Shown: piece by piece, positions 10,810 to 23,514 of the stretch
How positions within the stretch are numbered: the stretch's first letter is position 1
How the letters are laid out: every line of letters starts with the position of its first letter
Source of the DNA: Telmatospirillum sp.
Lineage (GTDB): Bacteria; Pseudomonadota; Alphaproteobacteria; Rhodospirillales; Magnetospirillaceae
Direction of reading: 5' to 3'
Assembly (NCBI GenBank): GCA_031291415.1
Contig: JARLJB010000058.1
Span: forward strand, 61,105 to 125,104
Length of the DNA: 64,000 nt
Position numbers and translations under genes: made by a program
The notes under the pieces: generated by a model
Database searches by the model: none
Told to the model about the DNA's origin: nothing
The model's input: the letters and a program-made list of their open reading frames with translations, nothing else

Positions 10810-11736
10810 ATGAGCAAACGGGTTGTCGTCCTGATGGGGGGATTCTCGGTCGAGCGTGAAGTATCGCTGGTCAGCGGTGTCGCCGTGGCAGCCGCCTTGG
10901 AAAAGGCCGGCTATGCCGTCGCCACCATCGACGTCCGGCGCGATCTCCGCACCCTGATCGCCGGCCTGGACGCAGCCAAGCCCTGGGCGGTGTTCAATGC
11001 CCTGCACGGCCGTTTCGGCGAAGACGGCTCGATCCAGGGCATTCTCGACATCATGAAGATCCCCTACACGCATTCCGGCCTGCTCGCCTCGGCGCTGGCG
11101 ATGAACAAGCCGATGGCCAAACAGACCTTCGCGGCGGCCGGCATCCCGGTTCCCGAGGGAAGAATCGTCAAGAAGAGCGAAGTTCTGGCCGGCGACGTCC
11201 TGGCGCGCCCCTATGTGCTCAAGCCCTTGAATGAAGGATCGTCGGTCGGTGTCCATATCGTCAAGCAAGGCGACAATGGCGCACCGCTGGCCGGCGAGGA
11301 CTGGCCATTCGGCGACTTGGTAATGGCCGAACGTTTCATTCCGGGCCGCGAGCTGACGGTCGGCGTCATGGGCGACAAGGCGCTGGGCGTCACCGAAATC
11401 ACCTCGGCCCGCGGCTTTTACGACTACACCGCGAAATATGCGCCGGGCGAGTCGGTCCATCTGGTTCCGGCGCCCCTGCCGGCGGAGGTCACCGAAGAAG
11501 TCAAGGCGCTGGCCGTCAAAGCGCATCTGGCACTGGGTTGCCGAGGGGTGAGCCGGGCCGATCTCCGCTACGACGACACCGAGGCGGGAAAGCCTGGCAA
11601 GCTCTATCTTCTCGAGGTCAACACGCAACCCGGCATGACGAGCACGTCGCTGGTTCCCGAACAGGCCACTCACGCAGGCATCAGCTTTGTCGATCTGGTG
11701 ACATGGATGGTGGAGGACGCCCGATGCGACGGATGA
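10810..11736 (+). CDS. ddl: D-alanine:D-alanine ligase Ddl
   Basis: Ddl makes the D-Ala-D-Ala dipeptide used by MurF. The ATG at 10810 gives a 308-residue ATP-grasp protein beginning MSKRVVVLMGG and carrying EREVSLVSG near residue 15, NALHGRFGEDG near 60, KPLNEGSSVG near 135 and LEVNTQPGMT near 270. The last segment supplies metal ligands in known Ddl. The upstream open frame overlaps murB and is rejected as the true N-terminus. The TGA overlaps the start region of ftsQ. Confidence 0.95.
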   Translation: MSKRVVVLMGGFSVEREVSLVSGVAVAAALEKAGYAVATIDVRRDLRTLIAGLDAAKPWAVFNALHGRFGEDGSIQGILDIMKIPYTHSGLLASALAMNKPMAKQTFAAAGIPVPEGRIVKKSEVLAGDVLARPYVLKPLNEGSSVGVHIVKQGDNGAPLAGEDWPFGDLVMAERFIPGRELTVGVMGDKALGVTEITSARGFYDYTAKYAPGESVHLVPAPLPAEVTEEVKALAVKAHLALGCRGVSRADLRYDDTEAGKPGKLYLLEVNTQPGMTSTSLVPEQATHAGISFVDLVTWMVEDARCDG

Positions 11737-12683
11737 GCGACATCACCATCGAGATCGATGACCGGGTCAGCGCGCAGTCCGAACGGCACATGTCCGATAT
11801 CGGCAAGCCGGGCAAAGGCGGGCATGGTCCCGGCCGGCTCTATATGCATCGGCGGTGGCTGTCGCCGTTGCAGCGCAAGCGGATCCGCCACATTACGCTG
11901 GCAGTTCTGGTCGTCGGCGGTGGTTTGGTGTTTCCCGCCTGGATGATCCGCTCGGGCACGGCGGCCCGTCTGGTCGACGATCTGCACCAGCAGACCATCG
12001 CGCTATCCGGCCGGGCCGGATTCCGCGTCGAGGAGATATTCGTGGAAGGGCGCGCCCGGACACCACGCGAGCAGATCGTCGGCGCATTGCAAATCAAGCG
12101 CGGCGACCCGATCCTGGGCATCGACCTGGCCGCCACCCGGCAACGGCTGGAAGAGCTCTCCTGGGTCAAGACGGCGACCATCGAACGGCGCCTGCCCGGC
12201 GTCGTTCACCTGTTGATCACCGAACGCAATCCCATCGTTCTCTGGCAGAATCAGGGAAAATACTATCTGGTCGACCATGACGGCCAAGTGGTCGGCGACG
12301 AAATCGATGAATATGCAGATCTGCCTCTGATGGTCGGCGAAGGTGCGCCCGACCACGCCGCCGAACTGATCGACCTTCTGAACGCCGAACCCGAGCTGAA
12401 GAAACGCGTGAAGGCGGCCCAATGGGTGGGTGACCGTCGTTGGAACGTCACGCTTGATCGGACCAGCGGCGGTATCGACATCCGCCTTCCGGAAGAAGAC
12501 CCGCTTATCGCCTGGCATGACCTGGCCAAGCTCGACAGGGAACAAAGTTTGCTGGAACGCAAAGTGACACTGATCGATATGCGCCTGCCCGACCGGCTGG
12601 TGTTGCGCTCGACCGGTGGCGCCGAGGAATCGGCCATCGCCGGCCCAATGAAACGGAAACCCCATCCTGGCAAGGACGCCTGA
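11724..12683 (+). CDS. ftsQ: Cell division protein FtsQ
   Basis: FtsQ is the bitopic divisome scaffold that links early and late division proteins. I prefer the ATG at 11724, seven bases after GGAGG (11712-11716). The ATG at 11733, which overlaps the ddl stop, is the alternative. The 319-residue product has a cytoplasmic basic N-terminus, one membrane segment at about 58-75, then the POTRA-like region beginning FRVEEIFVEGRART and the FtsQ beta domain. The sequence is weakly conserved, as usual for the family, so position between ddl and ftsA carries much of the assignment. Confidence 0.9.
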   Translation: MRRMSDITIEIDDRVSAQSERHMSDIGKPGKGGHGPGRLYMHRRWLSPLQRKRIRHITLAVLVVGGGLVFPAWMIRSGTAARLVDDLHQQTIALSGRAGFRVEEIFVEGRARTPREQIVGALQIKRGDPILGIDLAATRQRLEELSWVKTATIERRLPGVVHLLITERNPIVLWQNQGKYYLVDHDGQVVGDEIDEYADLPLMVGEGAPDHAAELIDLLNAEPELKKRVKAAQWVGDRRWNVTLDRTSGGIDIRLPEEDPLIAWHDLAKLDREQSLLERKVTLIDMRLPDRLVLRSTGGAEESAIAGPMKRKPHPGKDA

Positions 12684-12690
12684 GGACCTG

Positions 12691-13950
12691 ATGCCCAAGA
12701 CGAAGCTCCGCCACGGACTGATCGCAGCGCTTGATGTCGGCACCACCAAGGTGTGCTGCTTCATCGCGCGCGCCAATGATGACGGCAACATGCGCATCGT
12801 CGGTATCGGGCACCAGCTGTCGCGCGGCATGCGCAACGGCGCCGTCGTCGATATGGAAGAGGCCGAAACGGCCATCCGGGCCGCCGTCGACGCCGCCGAG
12901 CAAATGGCTGAAGACCGTGTCCGCGAGGTGGTGGTCAATGTTTCCGGCGGACAGCCGACGTCCAACAACGTCACAGTCGAAGTCTCGGTCAACGGTCACG
13001 AAATCGGCGATCAGGACATCAGGCGCATGCTCGACCATGCCAGGCATCATGCGCAAAGCACCGACCGCGATCTGATCCATTCGATTCCTGTCGGCTTCAC
13101 GGTCGACGGCAACGAAGGCATCCGCGATCCGCGCGGCATGTTCGGCGAAAGCCTGGCGGTCACCATCCATCTGGTCAGCGCCAACCCCGGTCCGGTCCGC
13201 AATTTGTCGACCGTCGTGCATCGCTGCCACCTCGACATCGAATCACGCGTCGCCTCGGCCTACGCCTCCGGGCTGTCCTGCCTGGTCGACGACGAACGCG
13301 ATCTTGGCGTCACCTGCATCGACATGGGCGGCGGGACCACCACCATCGCCGTGTTCCAAGGCGCGCATCTCATGCATACCGACACCATTCCGGTCGGCGG
13401 CGTCCACGTCACCAACGATATCGCGCGCGGCCTGTCGACACCTCTGGTGCATGCGGAACGCATGAAGACGCTTTATGGCAGCGCCCTTCCGTCCCCCTCG
13501 GACGACCGTGAAATCCTCAAGGTTCCGCTGGTCGGCGAGGACGAGGACGGCGCCACCAACCAGGTGCCCCGCTCGATGCTGGTGCAGATCATCCAGCCGC
13601 GTCTCGAAGAGACGTTCGAGTTGGTTCGCAGCCATTTGGAAGCCGGTGGCTTCGACAAGATTGCCGGACGGCGCGTTGTCCTGACCGGCGGTGCGGCCCA
13701 GATGCAAGGGGTTCGCGATCTGGCGGCGATGGTTCTCGACAAACAGGTCCGACTGGGCCGTCCGATCGGCATGCAGGGTCTGCCGGAAGCGACCAACGGA
13801 CCGGCCTTTTCCACCTGTGCCGGCTTACTGCGTTATGCCGTCCTCAACACGCAGACGGAAACGCCAAGCAAGTCGGCACGTGCCCGGCAGACAGACGACG
13901 GAGGCAACCGGCTGGCAAAGCTGGGCGCATGGCTACGCAAGAATTTCTAG
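12691..13950 (+). CDS. ftsA: Cell division protein FtsA
   Basis: FtsA is the actin-like ATPase that tethers FtsZ filaments to the membrane. The 419-residue protein shows the actin-fold phosphate motifs ALDVGTTKVCC near residue 12, IDMGGGTTTIAVF near 212 and VLTGGAAQMQG near 330. A positively charged amphipathic C-terminus (LAKLGAWLRKNF) fits the usual membrane-targeting helix. It starts 7 nt after ftsQ and is followed by a 54-nt spacer before ftsZ. Confidence 0.95.
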   Translation: MPKTKLRHGLIAALDVGTTKVCCFIARANDDGNMRIVGIGHQLSRGMRNGAVVDMEEAETAIRAAVDAAEQMAEDRVREVVVNVSGGQPTSNNVTVEVSVNGHEIGDQDIRRMLDHARHHAQSTDRDLIHSIPVGFTVDGNEGIRDPRGMFGESLAVTIHLVSANPGPVRNLSTVVHRCHLDIESRVASAYASGLSCLVDDERDLGVTCIDMGGGTTTIAVFQGAHLMHTDTIPVGGVHVTNDIARGLSTPLVHAERMKTLYGSALPSPSDDREILKVPLVGEDEDGATNQVPRSMLVQIIQPRLEETFELVRSHLEAGGFDKIAGRRVVLTGGAAQMQGVRDLAAMVLDKQVRLGRPIGMQGLPEATNGPAFSTCAGLLRYAVLNTQTETPSKSARARQTDDGGNRLAKLGAWLRKNF

Positions 13951-14004
13951 AGTTTAAAAACACGCAAGACAGGTTCATTCCAATTCAGCGCGGAGGGTAA
14001 CACG

Positions 14005-15690
14005 ATGATCAACTTTCATCCCAGCAGCACCGGTGAGCTAAAGCCGCGGATCACCGTGATCGGTGTCGGCGGCGCCGGTGGCAATGCAGTCAACAACATG
14101 ATCCAGTCGCACCTTGAAGGCGTCGAGTTCATCGTCGCCAACACCGATGCTCAGTCCATGGCTCAATCGCGGACCGACCGGCGTATCCAACTTGGCGCCA
14201 ACGTCACCCAGGGTCTGGGAGCCGGTGCCCGCCCCGATATCGGCCGGGCCGCCGCGGAAGAGGCGATCGAGGAAATCATCGCCCAGATGCAGGGCAGCAA
14301 CATGGTCTTCATTACCGCCGGCATGGGGGGCGGCACCGGCACCGGAGCGGCTCCGGTGATTGCCCGGGCGGCACGCGAACACGGCATTTTGACCGTCGGC
14401 GTGGTGACCAAGCCCTTCAACTTCGAAGGACAGCACCGCATGCGCCTGGCGGATTCGGGCATCGAGGAGCTGTCGCAGTATGTCGACACCTTGATCATCA
14501 TCCCGAACCAGAATCTGTTCCGCATCGCGTCCGAGCGGACCACCTTCGCCGATGCTTTCAAGATGGCTGACGACGTCCTCTACTCGGGCGTGCGCGGCGT
14601 CACCGATCTGATGATCATGCCCGGCCTGATCAACCTCGACTTCGCCGATATCCGCACGGTGATGAGCGAAATGGGCAAGGCGATGATGGGAACCGGCGAG
14701 GCCGACGGCGAGAAGCGTGCGCTCGATGCTGCCGAGGCGGCGATCAACAACCCGCTGCTTGAGGACATTTCGATGAAGGGGGCGCGCGGCGTCCTCATCA
14801 ACATCACCGGCGGCATGGACATGACCTTGTTCGAGGTCGATGAAGCCGCCAACCGCATCCGCGACGAGGTCGACCCCGACGCCAACATCATTTTCGGTTC
14901 GACCTTCGACGAGAAACTGGAAGGCAAGATGCGGGTTTCGGTCGTCGCCACCGGTATTGAGGCGGCCTCCCAGACGCAGCCCCGTCCGACCCTGATCTCG
15001 CTCGTCGATCAGATGCGCCCGCAAGGGGCCGCCACGCTTGCCGCCAAATCCGGGCCGACCTTGGCCGAACGCGTCGCCGGCACGGCACCGATCTTCCATA
15101 CCGCCCCCGCCGCCTCGCAGCAGGAACCGGAAGAGGAAATCGAAGCCGCGCTGACGCAGAGCTCCGAGGAACCGGTACGTTTCCAGACGGAGGCCCTGAC
15201 CGCATCGAGAAACGAACAGCAGCCGGCCCAGACCTTCGCCGCCCGCAGCGGAACCTCGCCGATCCTGCGGACGGAACCGTCGATCCGGACGGAACCGACG
15301 CCTCGCATGGAACCGGCCCAAGGCAGCCTGCGCATGGATACCCCGACGCTGCGGGCCGACCAACGCCCCACCGCGCCGGCCGCCAGCTACGCCCAGGTCA
15401 GCCGGCCGCAGCCGGAACCGGAACCGGCGCAGGAACCCCATCGCCGGAGCAGCTTCCTGAACCGCCTGGCCGGCCACGTCAAACCGGCCGTCCATCACCC
15501 GGCGCCCCAGCCTCAGCCGGCCCAGCCTGCCCAACCGGCCCCGCGCACCCCGGTGTCCGAGGCTCTCGGCGACCGCGGTCAGCCGGCTGGCCAGCCGACC
15601 CGGATCAGCCCGGCCGACCGGTTGCCGACATCGCGTAGCGACGAAGACCTGCTGGAAATTCCGGCTTTCCTGCGTCGTCAGGCGAACTAG
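14005..15690 (+). CDS. ftsZ: Cell division GTPase FtsZ
   Basis: FtsZ is the tubulin-like GTPase that forms the division ring. The ATG follows the strong ribosome-binding site GGAGGGT. The tubulin signature GGGTGTG is at 108-114 and the T7 synergy loop NLDFADIR at about 210-217. The globular domain ends near residue 320. A roughly 220-residue linker rich in Pro, Gln, Ala and Glu follows, then the conserved C-terminal peptide [13 protein letters not shown] that binds FtsA. At 561 residues it is much longer than E. coli FtsZ (383), as is common in alphaproteobacteria. It closes the dcw run. Confidence 0.97.
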   Translation: MINFHPSSTGELKPRITVIGVGGAGGNAVNNMIQSHLEGVEFIVANTDAQSMAQSRTDRRIQLGANVTQGLGAGARPDIGRAAAEEAIEEIIAQMQGSNMVFITAGMGGGTGTGAAPVIARAAREHGILTVGVVTKPFNFEGQHRMRLADSGIEELSQYVDTLIIIPNQNLFRIASERTTFADAFKMADDVLYSGVRGVTDLMIMPGLINLDFADIRTVMSEMGKAMMGTGEADGEKRALDAAEAAINNPLLEDISMKGARGVLINITGGMDMTLFEVDEAANRIRDEVDPDANIIFGSTFDEKLEGKMRVSVVATGIEAASQTQPRPTLISLVDQMRPQGAATLAAKSGPTLAERVAGTAPIFHTAPAASQQEPEEEIEAALTQSSEEPVRFQTEALTASRNEQQPAQTFAARSGTSPILRTEPSIRTEPTPRMEPAQGSLRMDTPTLRADQRPTAPAASYAQVSRPQPEPEPAQEPHRRSSFLNRLAGHVKPAVHHPAPQPQPAQPAQPAPRTPVSEALGDRGQPAGQPTRISPADRLPTSRSDEDLLEIPAFLRRQAN

Positions 15691-15719
15691 AGGACACGCA
15701 GAAATGACCGCTTCTTTTT

Positions 15720-15782
15720 CGTCATCCCAGCGAAGGCGGATCCATATCGTCGGCTGGATTCCCGCTTTCGCGGGAATGACGA
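15720..15782. repeat. Palindromic dispersed repeat (CGTCAT...ATGACG type)
   Basis: The two arms read as an imperfect inverted repeat. The right arm contains CCCGCTTTCGCGGG and ends ATGACG. The left arm is its diverged partner and begins CGTCAT. Elements with this core occur in many proteobacterial genomes between genes. The right arm alone also contains a short inner hairpin. Confidence 0.7.
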
Positions 15783-15812
15783 GGTGATTCGTTTATTTCT
15801 GCGGGACGCCTA

Positions 15813-15847
15813 GAGCGGGGTTGCGTCAAATCTGACGCGCCCCGCTC
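15813..15847. repeat. Palindrome with GAGCGGG/CCCGCTC ends
   Basis: The arms are GAGCGGG and CCCGCTC, with an inner GCGTCA/TGACGC stem around a four-base AATC centre. It has the same design as the palindrome 70 bp downstream (outer arms starting with AGAGC), so the two look like members of one repeat family. Confidence 0.65.
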
Positions 15848-15915
15848 CAGCGGCCATTGCGGCCGCGGCCAAGCGTGCGGAGGCGCGCGCTCGGCGAGGG
15901 ACATAAATATAACCA

Positions 15916-15948
15916 AGAGCGTGATGCAGATTTAACGCATCACGCTCT
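15916..15948. repeat. Palindrome AGAGCGTGATGC with inverted copy
   Basis: The 12-base arms AGAGCGTGATGC (15916-15927) and GCATCACGCTCT (15937-15948) are exact inverted copies around a nine-base AT-rich centre. It lies directly upstream of the terminator hairpin. Confidence 0.7.
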
Positions 15949-15957
15949 AAAGCGAAG

Positions 15958-15996
15958 AAAGCGGCGGATGGAAAACCATCCGCCGCTTTTCTTTTG
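15958..15996 (+). terminator. Rho-independent terminator after ftsZ
   Basis: A perfect 11-bp stem (GCGGCGGATGG, 15961-15971; partner 15976-15986) encloses an AAAA loop and is followed by TTTTCTTTTG. This is a textbook intrinsic terminator on the + strand, and the flanking AAA extends the pairing with the T tract. It is 270 bases past ftsZ and probably ends the dcw transcript. Confidence 0.85.
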
Positions 15997-16230
15997 TCCT
16001 ATCGAGACGAGCACGGGTCCGCGATTTTCGGTGTTCGAAGCCGTTCCGCAGACCATCAGTTGAACAACTCGTTCGATGAAAACTCATAAGTCATCAGCAT
16101 CCAGTCTGCCAAGATCACCGAATGGCTGTTCACAATCTTTCGACGCGATATCCGCTTTGCATTATAACTCATTGATATACAACGATTTTTGTGGACGTTA
16201 AGAGTGTAACAATCCGTAATAATGATTGAT

Positions 16231-16258
16231 TTGTGCCCTAGACGCCCCGCTGTTAGAT
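16231..16258 (+). promoter_or_regulatory. Possible sigma-70-type promoter of lpxC
   Basis: TTGTGC (16231-16236) and TTAGAT (16253-16258) are spaced by 16 bases and lie about 40 bases before the lpxC start. The -10 match is only fair, so this is tentative. Confidence 0.35.
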
Positions 16259-16300
16259 GTATGGCCGTGAAAAACGGTTGTCCCGCGAAGGTTTGATTTT

Positions 16301-17332
16301 ATGTTCGATAGCGGCGTGTCCTTTGAAAGCTTCCCGGCGATCGGTAACGATGTCTCGGAATCGCGTCCGACGATGTTTTCCGACTTGGCGCCATCGGTGA
16401 TTCGCCAACGGACCTTGAAGAGCGCCATCAGTTGCACGGGCGTCGGATTGCATTCCGGGTGCAAGATGACGATGACGTTGCGCCCGGCGGCCGCGAACAC
16501 CGGCATCCTCTTCCGCCGAATCGACATCGCCGGCGATGGCTCGGTGATCCCCGCCCTGTGGTCCAATGTTTCCGACACCCGTCTCAACACCAGTGTTTCC
16601 GGCGCCAAAGGCGCCTCGGTTCACACCATTGAGCATCTGATGGCGGCGCTGGCCGGCATGGGGATCGACAATGCGATCATCGATATCAACGGTCCGGAAG
16701 TGCCGGTGATGGATGGCAGCGCGGCCCCCTTCCTGTTCCTCATCGAATGCGCAGGCATCGTCGAACAGCAGGCGCCGCGCCAAGCCATCAAGATCTTGAA
16801 GCGCGTGGTCACCAAGGATGGCGACAAGCGGGCCATGCTGACGCCGGGCCGCAGCTTTTCGCTTCGCGTCGAAATCGACTTCCCGATGGACGCCATTGGC
16901 CGGCAGGAGTGCTTTCTGCCGATGAACAGTGCCGCCTTCAAAGCGGAAGTCAGCCGCGCCCGCACCTTCGGCTTCGAACAGGAAGTCGCGGCCATGCATG
17001 CAGCCGGACTCGGCAAGGGCGGCTCGCTCGACAACGCCGTGGTGATCGCCAGCGGTGGCGAAAAGGTCCTCAATGAAGGCGGCTTGCGCTACGTTGACGA
17101 GTTCGTTCGGCATAAGACGCTTGATGCCGTGGGCGACCTTGCCCTGGCCGGAGCGCCGATTCTCGGTCACTTCCACGGCGTCCGTTGCGGCCATGCTTTG
17201 AACAATCGACTGCTGCGGGACCTGTTTTCCGACAGGACCGCTTGGACCATGGTCGAACTCGGTAACCAGCAAACCACCGCTCCGGCTATGTTTTCCGCGC
17301 CTCAGCGGTTGGCCGTCGCCGCGTCAGCTTGA
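16301..17332 (+). CDS. lpxC: UDP-3-O-acyl-N-acetylglucosamine deacetylase LpxC
   Basis: LpxC is the zinc deacetylase that commits UDP-acyl-GlcNAc to lipid A synthesis. The 343-residue product contains [18 protein letters not shown] near 36-53, the zinc motif [10 protein letters not shown] (H112), HKTLDAVGD with H271 and D275, and the catalytic-histidine segment GHFHG (289-293). The N-terminus is about 34 residues longer than the usual start near QRTLK. An internal ATG at 16373 would shorten it, but it has no better ribosome-binding site, while GAAGG precedes 16301. The gene after ftsZ is lpxC in many proteobacteria. Confidence 0.95.
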   Translation: MFDSGVSFESFPAIGNDVSESRPTMFSDLAPSVIRQRTLKSAISCTGVGLHSGCKMTMTLRPAAANTGILFRRIDIAGDGSVIPALWSNVSDTRLNTSVSGAKGASVHTIEHLMAALAGMGIDNAIIDINGPEVPVMDGSAAPFLFLIECAGIVEQQAPRQAIKILKRVVTKDGDKRAMLTPGRSFSLRVEIDFPMDAIGRQECFLPMNSAAFKAEVSRARTFGFEQEVAAMHAAGLGKGGSLDNAVVIASGGEKVLNEGGLRYVDEFVRHKTLDAVGDLALAGAPILGHFHGVRCGHALNNRLLRDLFSDRTAWTMVELGNQQTTAPAMFSAPQRLAVAASA

Positions 17333-17344
17333 ATTTTCAGCTCC

Positions 17345-17375
17345 TTGTCGATTTCGCGGGCCGGCGTGATATAGT
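17345..17375 (+). promoter_or_regulatory. Candidate promoter of bamD
   Basis: TATAGT at 17370-17375 is a good -10 box, with TTGTCG at 17345-17350 as a -35 candidate (19-base spacing, rather long). The bamD ATG is at 17409, giving a leader of roughly 25-30 bases. The -10 sits in the loop of the GC-rich hairpin. Confidence 0.45.
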
Positions 17376-17387
17376 CTCGCCGGCCCG
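17357..17387 (+). terminator. GC-rich hairpin between lpxC and bamD
   Basis: A perfect 10-bp stem (CGGGCCGGCG, 17357-17366; partner 17378-17387) with an 11-base loop is followed by AATTGTTTTCC. It could attenuate read-through from lpxC. The loop contains the candidate -10 box of bamD, so the hairpin may instead, or also, be regulatory. Confidence 0.5.
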
Positions 17388-17408
17388 AATTGTTTTCCAG
17401 AGCAGGTA

Positions 17409-18224
17409 ATGTCGATTATCCCTCACCTCCGCATCATCGCCGCTGTTTTCGCCTTGGCTGTCGTCCTGCCTCTTTTGGGTGGATGTGCCGGTGACGACAC
17501 TAAAGACAATTACAAGGAACGCCCCGTCGAGGAGCTCTATAACGACGCGATGGATCTCCTGAAGGATGAGTCTTACGACAAGGCCGCCAAAGCCTTCGAC
17601 GAAGTCGAACGGCAACACCCCTACTCGGTGTGGGCGACCAAGGCTCAGTTGATGGCGGCCTACACCCACTACGAACACAATAAGTTCGATGATGCGATCA
17701 ATTCGCTTGACCGCTTCATCCAGCTCCATCCCGGCCACAAGGATGTCGCCTACGCGTACTATTTGAAGGCGCTCTGCTACTACGAGCAGATCGCCGACAT
17801 CGGCCGCGACCAGAAGGTGACAGCCAACGCCTTGAAATCGTTGCAGGAGGTGGTCGATCGTTTCCCGGCCAGCAAATATGCCCGCGATGCCAAGCTGAAA
17901 GCCGATCTTGCCCGCGACCATCTGGCCGGCAAGGAAATGGCGGTCGGACGCTGGTATGAGGAGCAAGGCCAATATCTGGCGGCGATCAACCGCTACCGCG
18001 TCGTCGTTGACAATTACCAGACCACGACCCACGTCCCCGAAGCCTTGCATCGTCTGGCCGAATGCTACGAAACGCTGGGATTGCAGGACGAAGCCCAGAA
18101 AGTCGTGGCGGTCCTTGGTTACAATTACCCAGGCGACGAATGGTATTCGGACAGCTACAAGCTGGTCAAAGGCTTGGCCCCGCAAAAGCCGGACGACAGC
18201 GGCTGGTTCAGCTGGCTGTGGTGA
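17409..18224 (+). CDS. bamD: Outer membrane assembly lipoprotein BamD (ComL)
   Basis: BamD is the essential TPR lipoprotein of the BAM complex that inserts beta-barrel proteins into the outer membrane. The 271-residue product has a lipoprotein signal ending in the lipobox LGGC (C26). About five TPR-like helical repeats follow, starting at ELYNDAMDLLKDESYDKAAK and including FDEVERQHPYSVWATKAQLM-type segments. Length and the position just before recN match alphaproteobacterial comL loci. An AGCAGG element precedes the ATG. Confidence 0.93.
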   Translation: MSIIPHLRIIAAVFALAVVLPLLGGCAGDDTKDNYKERPVEELYNDAMDLLKDESYDKAAKAFDEVERQHPYSVWATKAQLMAAYTHYEHNKFDDAINSLDRFIQLHPGHKDVAYAYYLKALCYYEQIADIGRDQKVTANALKSLQEVVDRFPASKYARDAKLKADLARDHLAGKEMAVGRWYEEQGQYLAAINRYRVVVDNYQTTTHVPEALHRLAECYETLGLQDEAQKVVAVLGYNYPGDEWYSDSYKLVKGLAPQKPDDSGWFSWLW

Positions 18225-18234
18225 CCGACAAGCC

Positions 18235-22069
<3,835 letters not shown>

Positions 22070-22175
22070 CTCCTTTGACCTAGGGACCTTGATCGCAGCC
22101 GTTGGTCTCCCCTTATGTGAAGAGCGGTCTGTTCGGCCGCAAAAACCACACATGAAAAAAATGGGAGGCCAGGCA

Positions 22176-22613
22176 ATGATCGTCAGATCCGTCCTGAAGC
22201 AAAAACCGAACAATGACGTGGCAACGGCAACCGCCGACATGCCGGTGGAAGAGGCCGCCAAGGCTCTGCATTTCCGTCGGATCGGCGCCTTGGTGGTGAT
22301 CGACGCCGATCAGCATATTGCCGGCATTCTGTCCGAGCGCGACATCGTCCGCGGCATGGCGCTGCACAATGGCAAGGTCGACACGCTCAAGGTGCGCGAC
22401 CTGATGACCAGCTCCGTCCTCGTCTGTAAACCCGACGATTCGCTGGAGACCTTGATGGGGGTGATGACCAACAAACGCGTCCGCCATCTTCCGGTGGTCG
22501 AAGACGACAAATTGGTCGGCATCATCACCATCGGCGACGTGGTCAAGGCACGTCTCGACGACGCCACCATGCAGGTCGACTCTTTGCGCGACTATGTCAT
22601 GACCGCCCGCTGA
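22176..22613 (+). CDS. CBS-domain pair protein
   Basis: This is a small cytoplasmic protein of 145 residues made almost entirely of two CBS domains (about 8-65 and 75-135). Such a module usually binds adenosyl nucleotides and acts as a regulatory sensor. The ATG at 22176 is chosen because GGGAGG (22163-22168) lies seven bases upstream; the frame opens earlier but without homology. Visible CBS features are HFRRIGALVVID and ILSERDIVRG in the first repeat, and NKRVRHLPVVEDDKLVGIITIGDVV in two parts in the second. No enzyme domain is attached, so its partner is unknown. Confidence 0.85.
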   Translation: MIVRSVLKQKPNNDVATATADMPVEEAAKALHFRRIGALVVIDADQHIAGILSERDIVRGMALHNGKVDTLKVRDLMTSSVLVCKPDDSLETLMGVMTNKRVRHLPVVEDDKLVGIITIGDVVKARLDDATMQVDSLRDYVMTAR

Positions 22614-22827
22614 CCGGTTCATCCAATAGTCGTCCCGGCGGCGCCTCGGCCCTCCCATGGGCCGGCGCGCTCCCGGCGTGCGCCTATGGCACCGTTCACC
22701 TGCCATTGCGCAGTCCACGAATCACCCCTCGGTTGCATAACCATTGTTGGCAACCCGAGAATCTCCAATTCCGGCGGCAGCGTGGCGGCAAAGCCTTGAG
22801 ACATATCCATTTTAGATAAAAAGCTCT

Positions 22828-22854
22828 TTGCTCGATTCGCCCTTCGGCTACAAT
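22828..22854 (+). promoter_or_regulatory. Probable promoter of a leaderless pentapeptide-repeat gene
   Basis: TTGCTC (22828-22833) and TACAAT (22849-22854), 15 bases apart, place the expected transcript start almost exactly on the ATG at 22861. No ribosome-binding site precedes that ATG, as expected for a leaderless message. Confidence 0.5.
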
Positions 22855-22860
22855 CTCCCT

Positions 22861-23514
22861 ATGAATATCAAGGCTCTTCGACTTATGTCACGCGCCGAAA
22901 ATGCTGGCTCATTTTCGCCCCCTCAAACGCCGGGCCGCGGTCAGCCATCCGTCTGGGCTTTCGCCGCATCGGCGGTACGGCTGCGCTTTTGGCCGACCAA
23001 CGGCAATAGGTCACGACTTGTCGCCGTCGGTCTTACCCTCGGTTTCCTGTCCGCCCTTGTTCCGGGCGCCGCCATGGCCGCCGACTGCACACAACCGCCG
23101 GCTCCCAATGTCGACTGGCAGCGATGCTATCTCGATGGCAAGGATCTGCAGGGCAAGGACCTGACGCGCGCCCGTCTGGGTGATGCCAGCTTCGAGCGTG
23201 CCAACCTCAACAAGGCCGACTTGAGCAACGCCAATGGCTATCATGCGAAGTTCATCAGCACATTGATGACCGGAGCAAAACTCGACAACGGCGTCTTTCC
23301 CGAGGCGGACTTCACCAAGGCCGATCTCACGGGTGCCAGTTTGCGCAACACGGACTTGCGCCGCGCCAAGCTCTTCAAGGCCAACCTGCAGGGGGCCGAC
23401 CTGACCGGGGCCAAGACCAACGGCGCCGATATGCTGAACGCCGATTTGTCCGGGGCGACCTGGACCGACGGTCGACTGATCTGTGCTCCGGGCTCGATTG
23501 GACAGTGCAACTGA
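22861..23514 (+). CDS. Exported pentapeptide-repeat protein
   Basis: This product (217 residues from this start) has a long N-terminal extension and then an export signal (RLVAVGLTLGFLSALV, cleavage predicted after GAAMA). The mature part contains about 12 pentapeptide repeats of A(D/N)LXX type, such as ANLNKADLSNAN and ADLTGASLRNTDLRRA, which fold into a right-handed beta-helix. A short cysteine-containing tail (ICAPGSIGQC) follows. I prefer the ATG at 22861 because a TTG at 22828 coincides with the likely -35 box. Function is unknown. Its stop overlaps the next gene, a diguanylate cyclase, which suggests co-expression. Confidence 0.75.
   Translation: MNIKALRLMSRAENAGSFSPPQTPGRGQPSVWAFAASAVRLRFWPTNGNRSRLVAVGLTLGFLSALVPGAAMAADCTQPPAPNVDWQRCYLDGKDLQGKDLTRARLGDASFERANLNKADLSNANGYHAKFISTLMTGAKLDNGVFPEADFTKADLTGASLRNTDLRRAKLFKANLQGADLTGAKTNGADMLNADLSGATWTDGRLICAPGSIGQCN

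Larger units (their letters stand above)
15691..16300 (+). other. Intergenic region ftsZ-lpxC, repeats and terminator
   Basis: This 610-base gap has no convincing gene. Its first half holds three imperfect palindromes of dispersed-repeat type and one strong hairpin, listed separately. The second half (about 16064-16300) is AT-richer than its surroundings and probably carries the lpxC promoter. A 27-codon frame at 15704-15787 translates the first palindrome and is not counted as a gene. Confidence 0.6.

Noticed and set aside
15704..15787. A 27-codon frame after ftsZ with a purine-rich site upstream, ending in WIPAFAGMTR
   Set aside because: It translates the common CGTCAT-type palindromic repeat. 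The WIPAFAGMT peptide is a known artefact of that repeat, not evidence of a gene.
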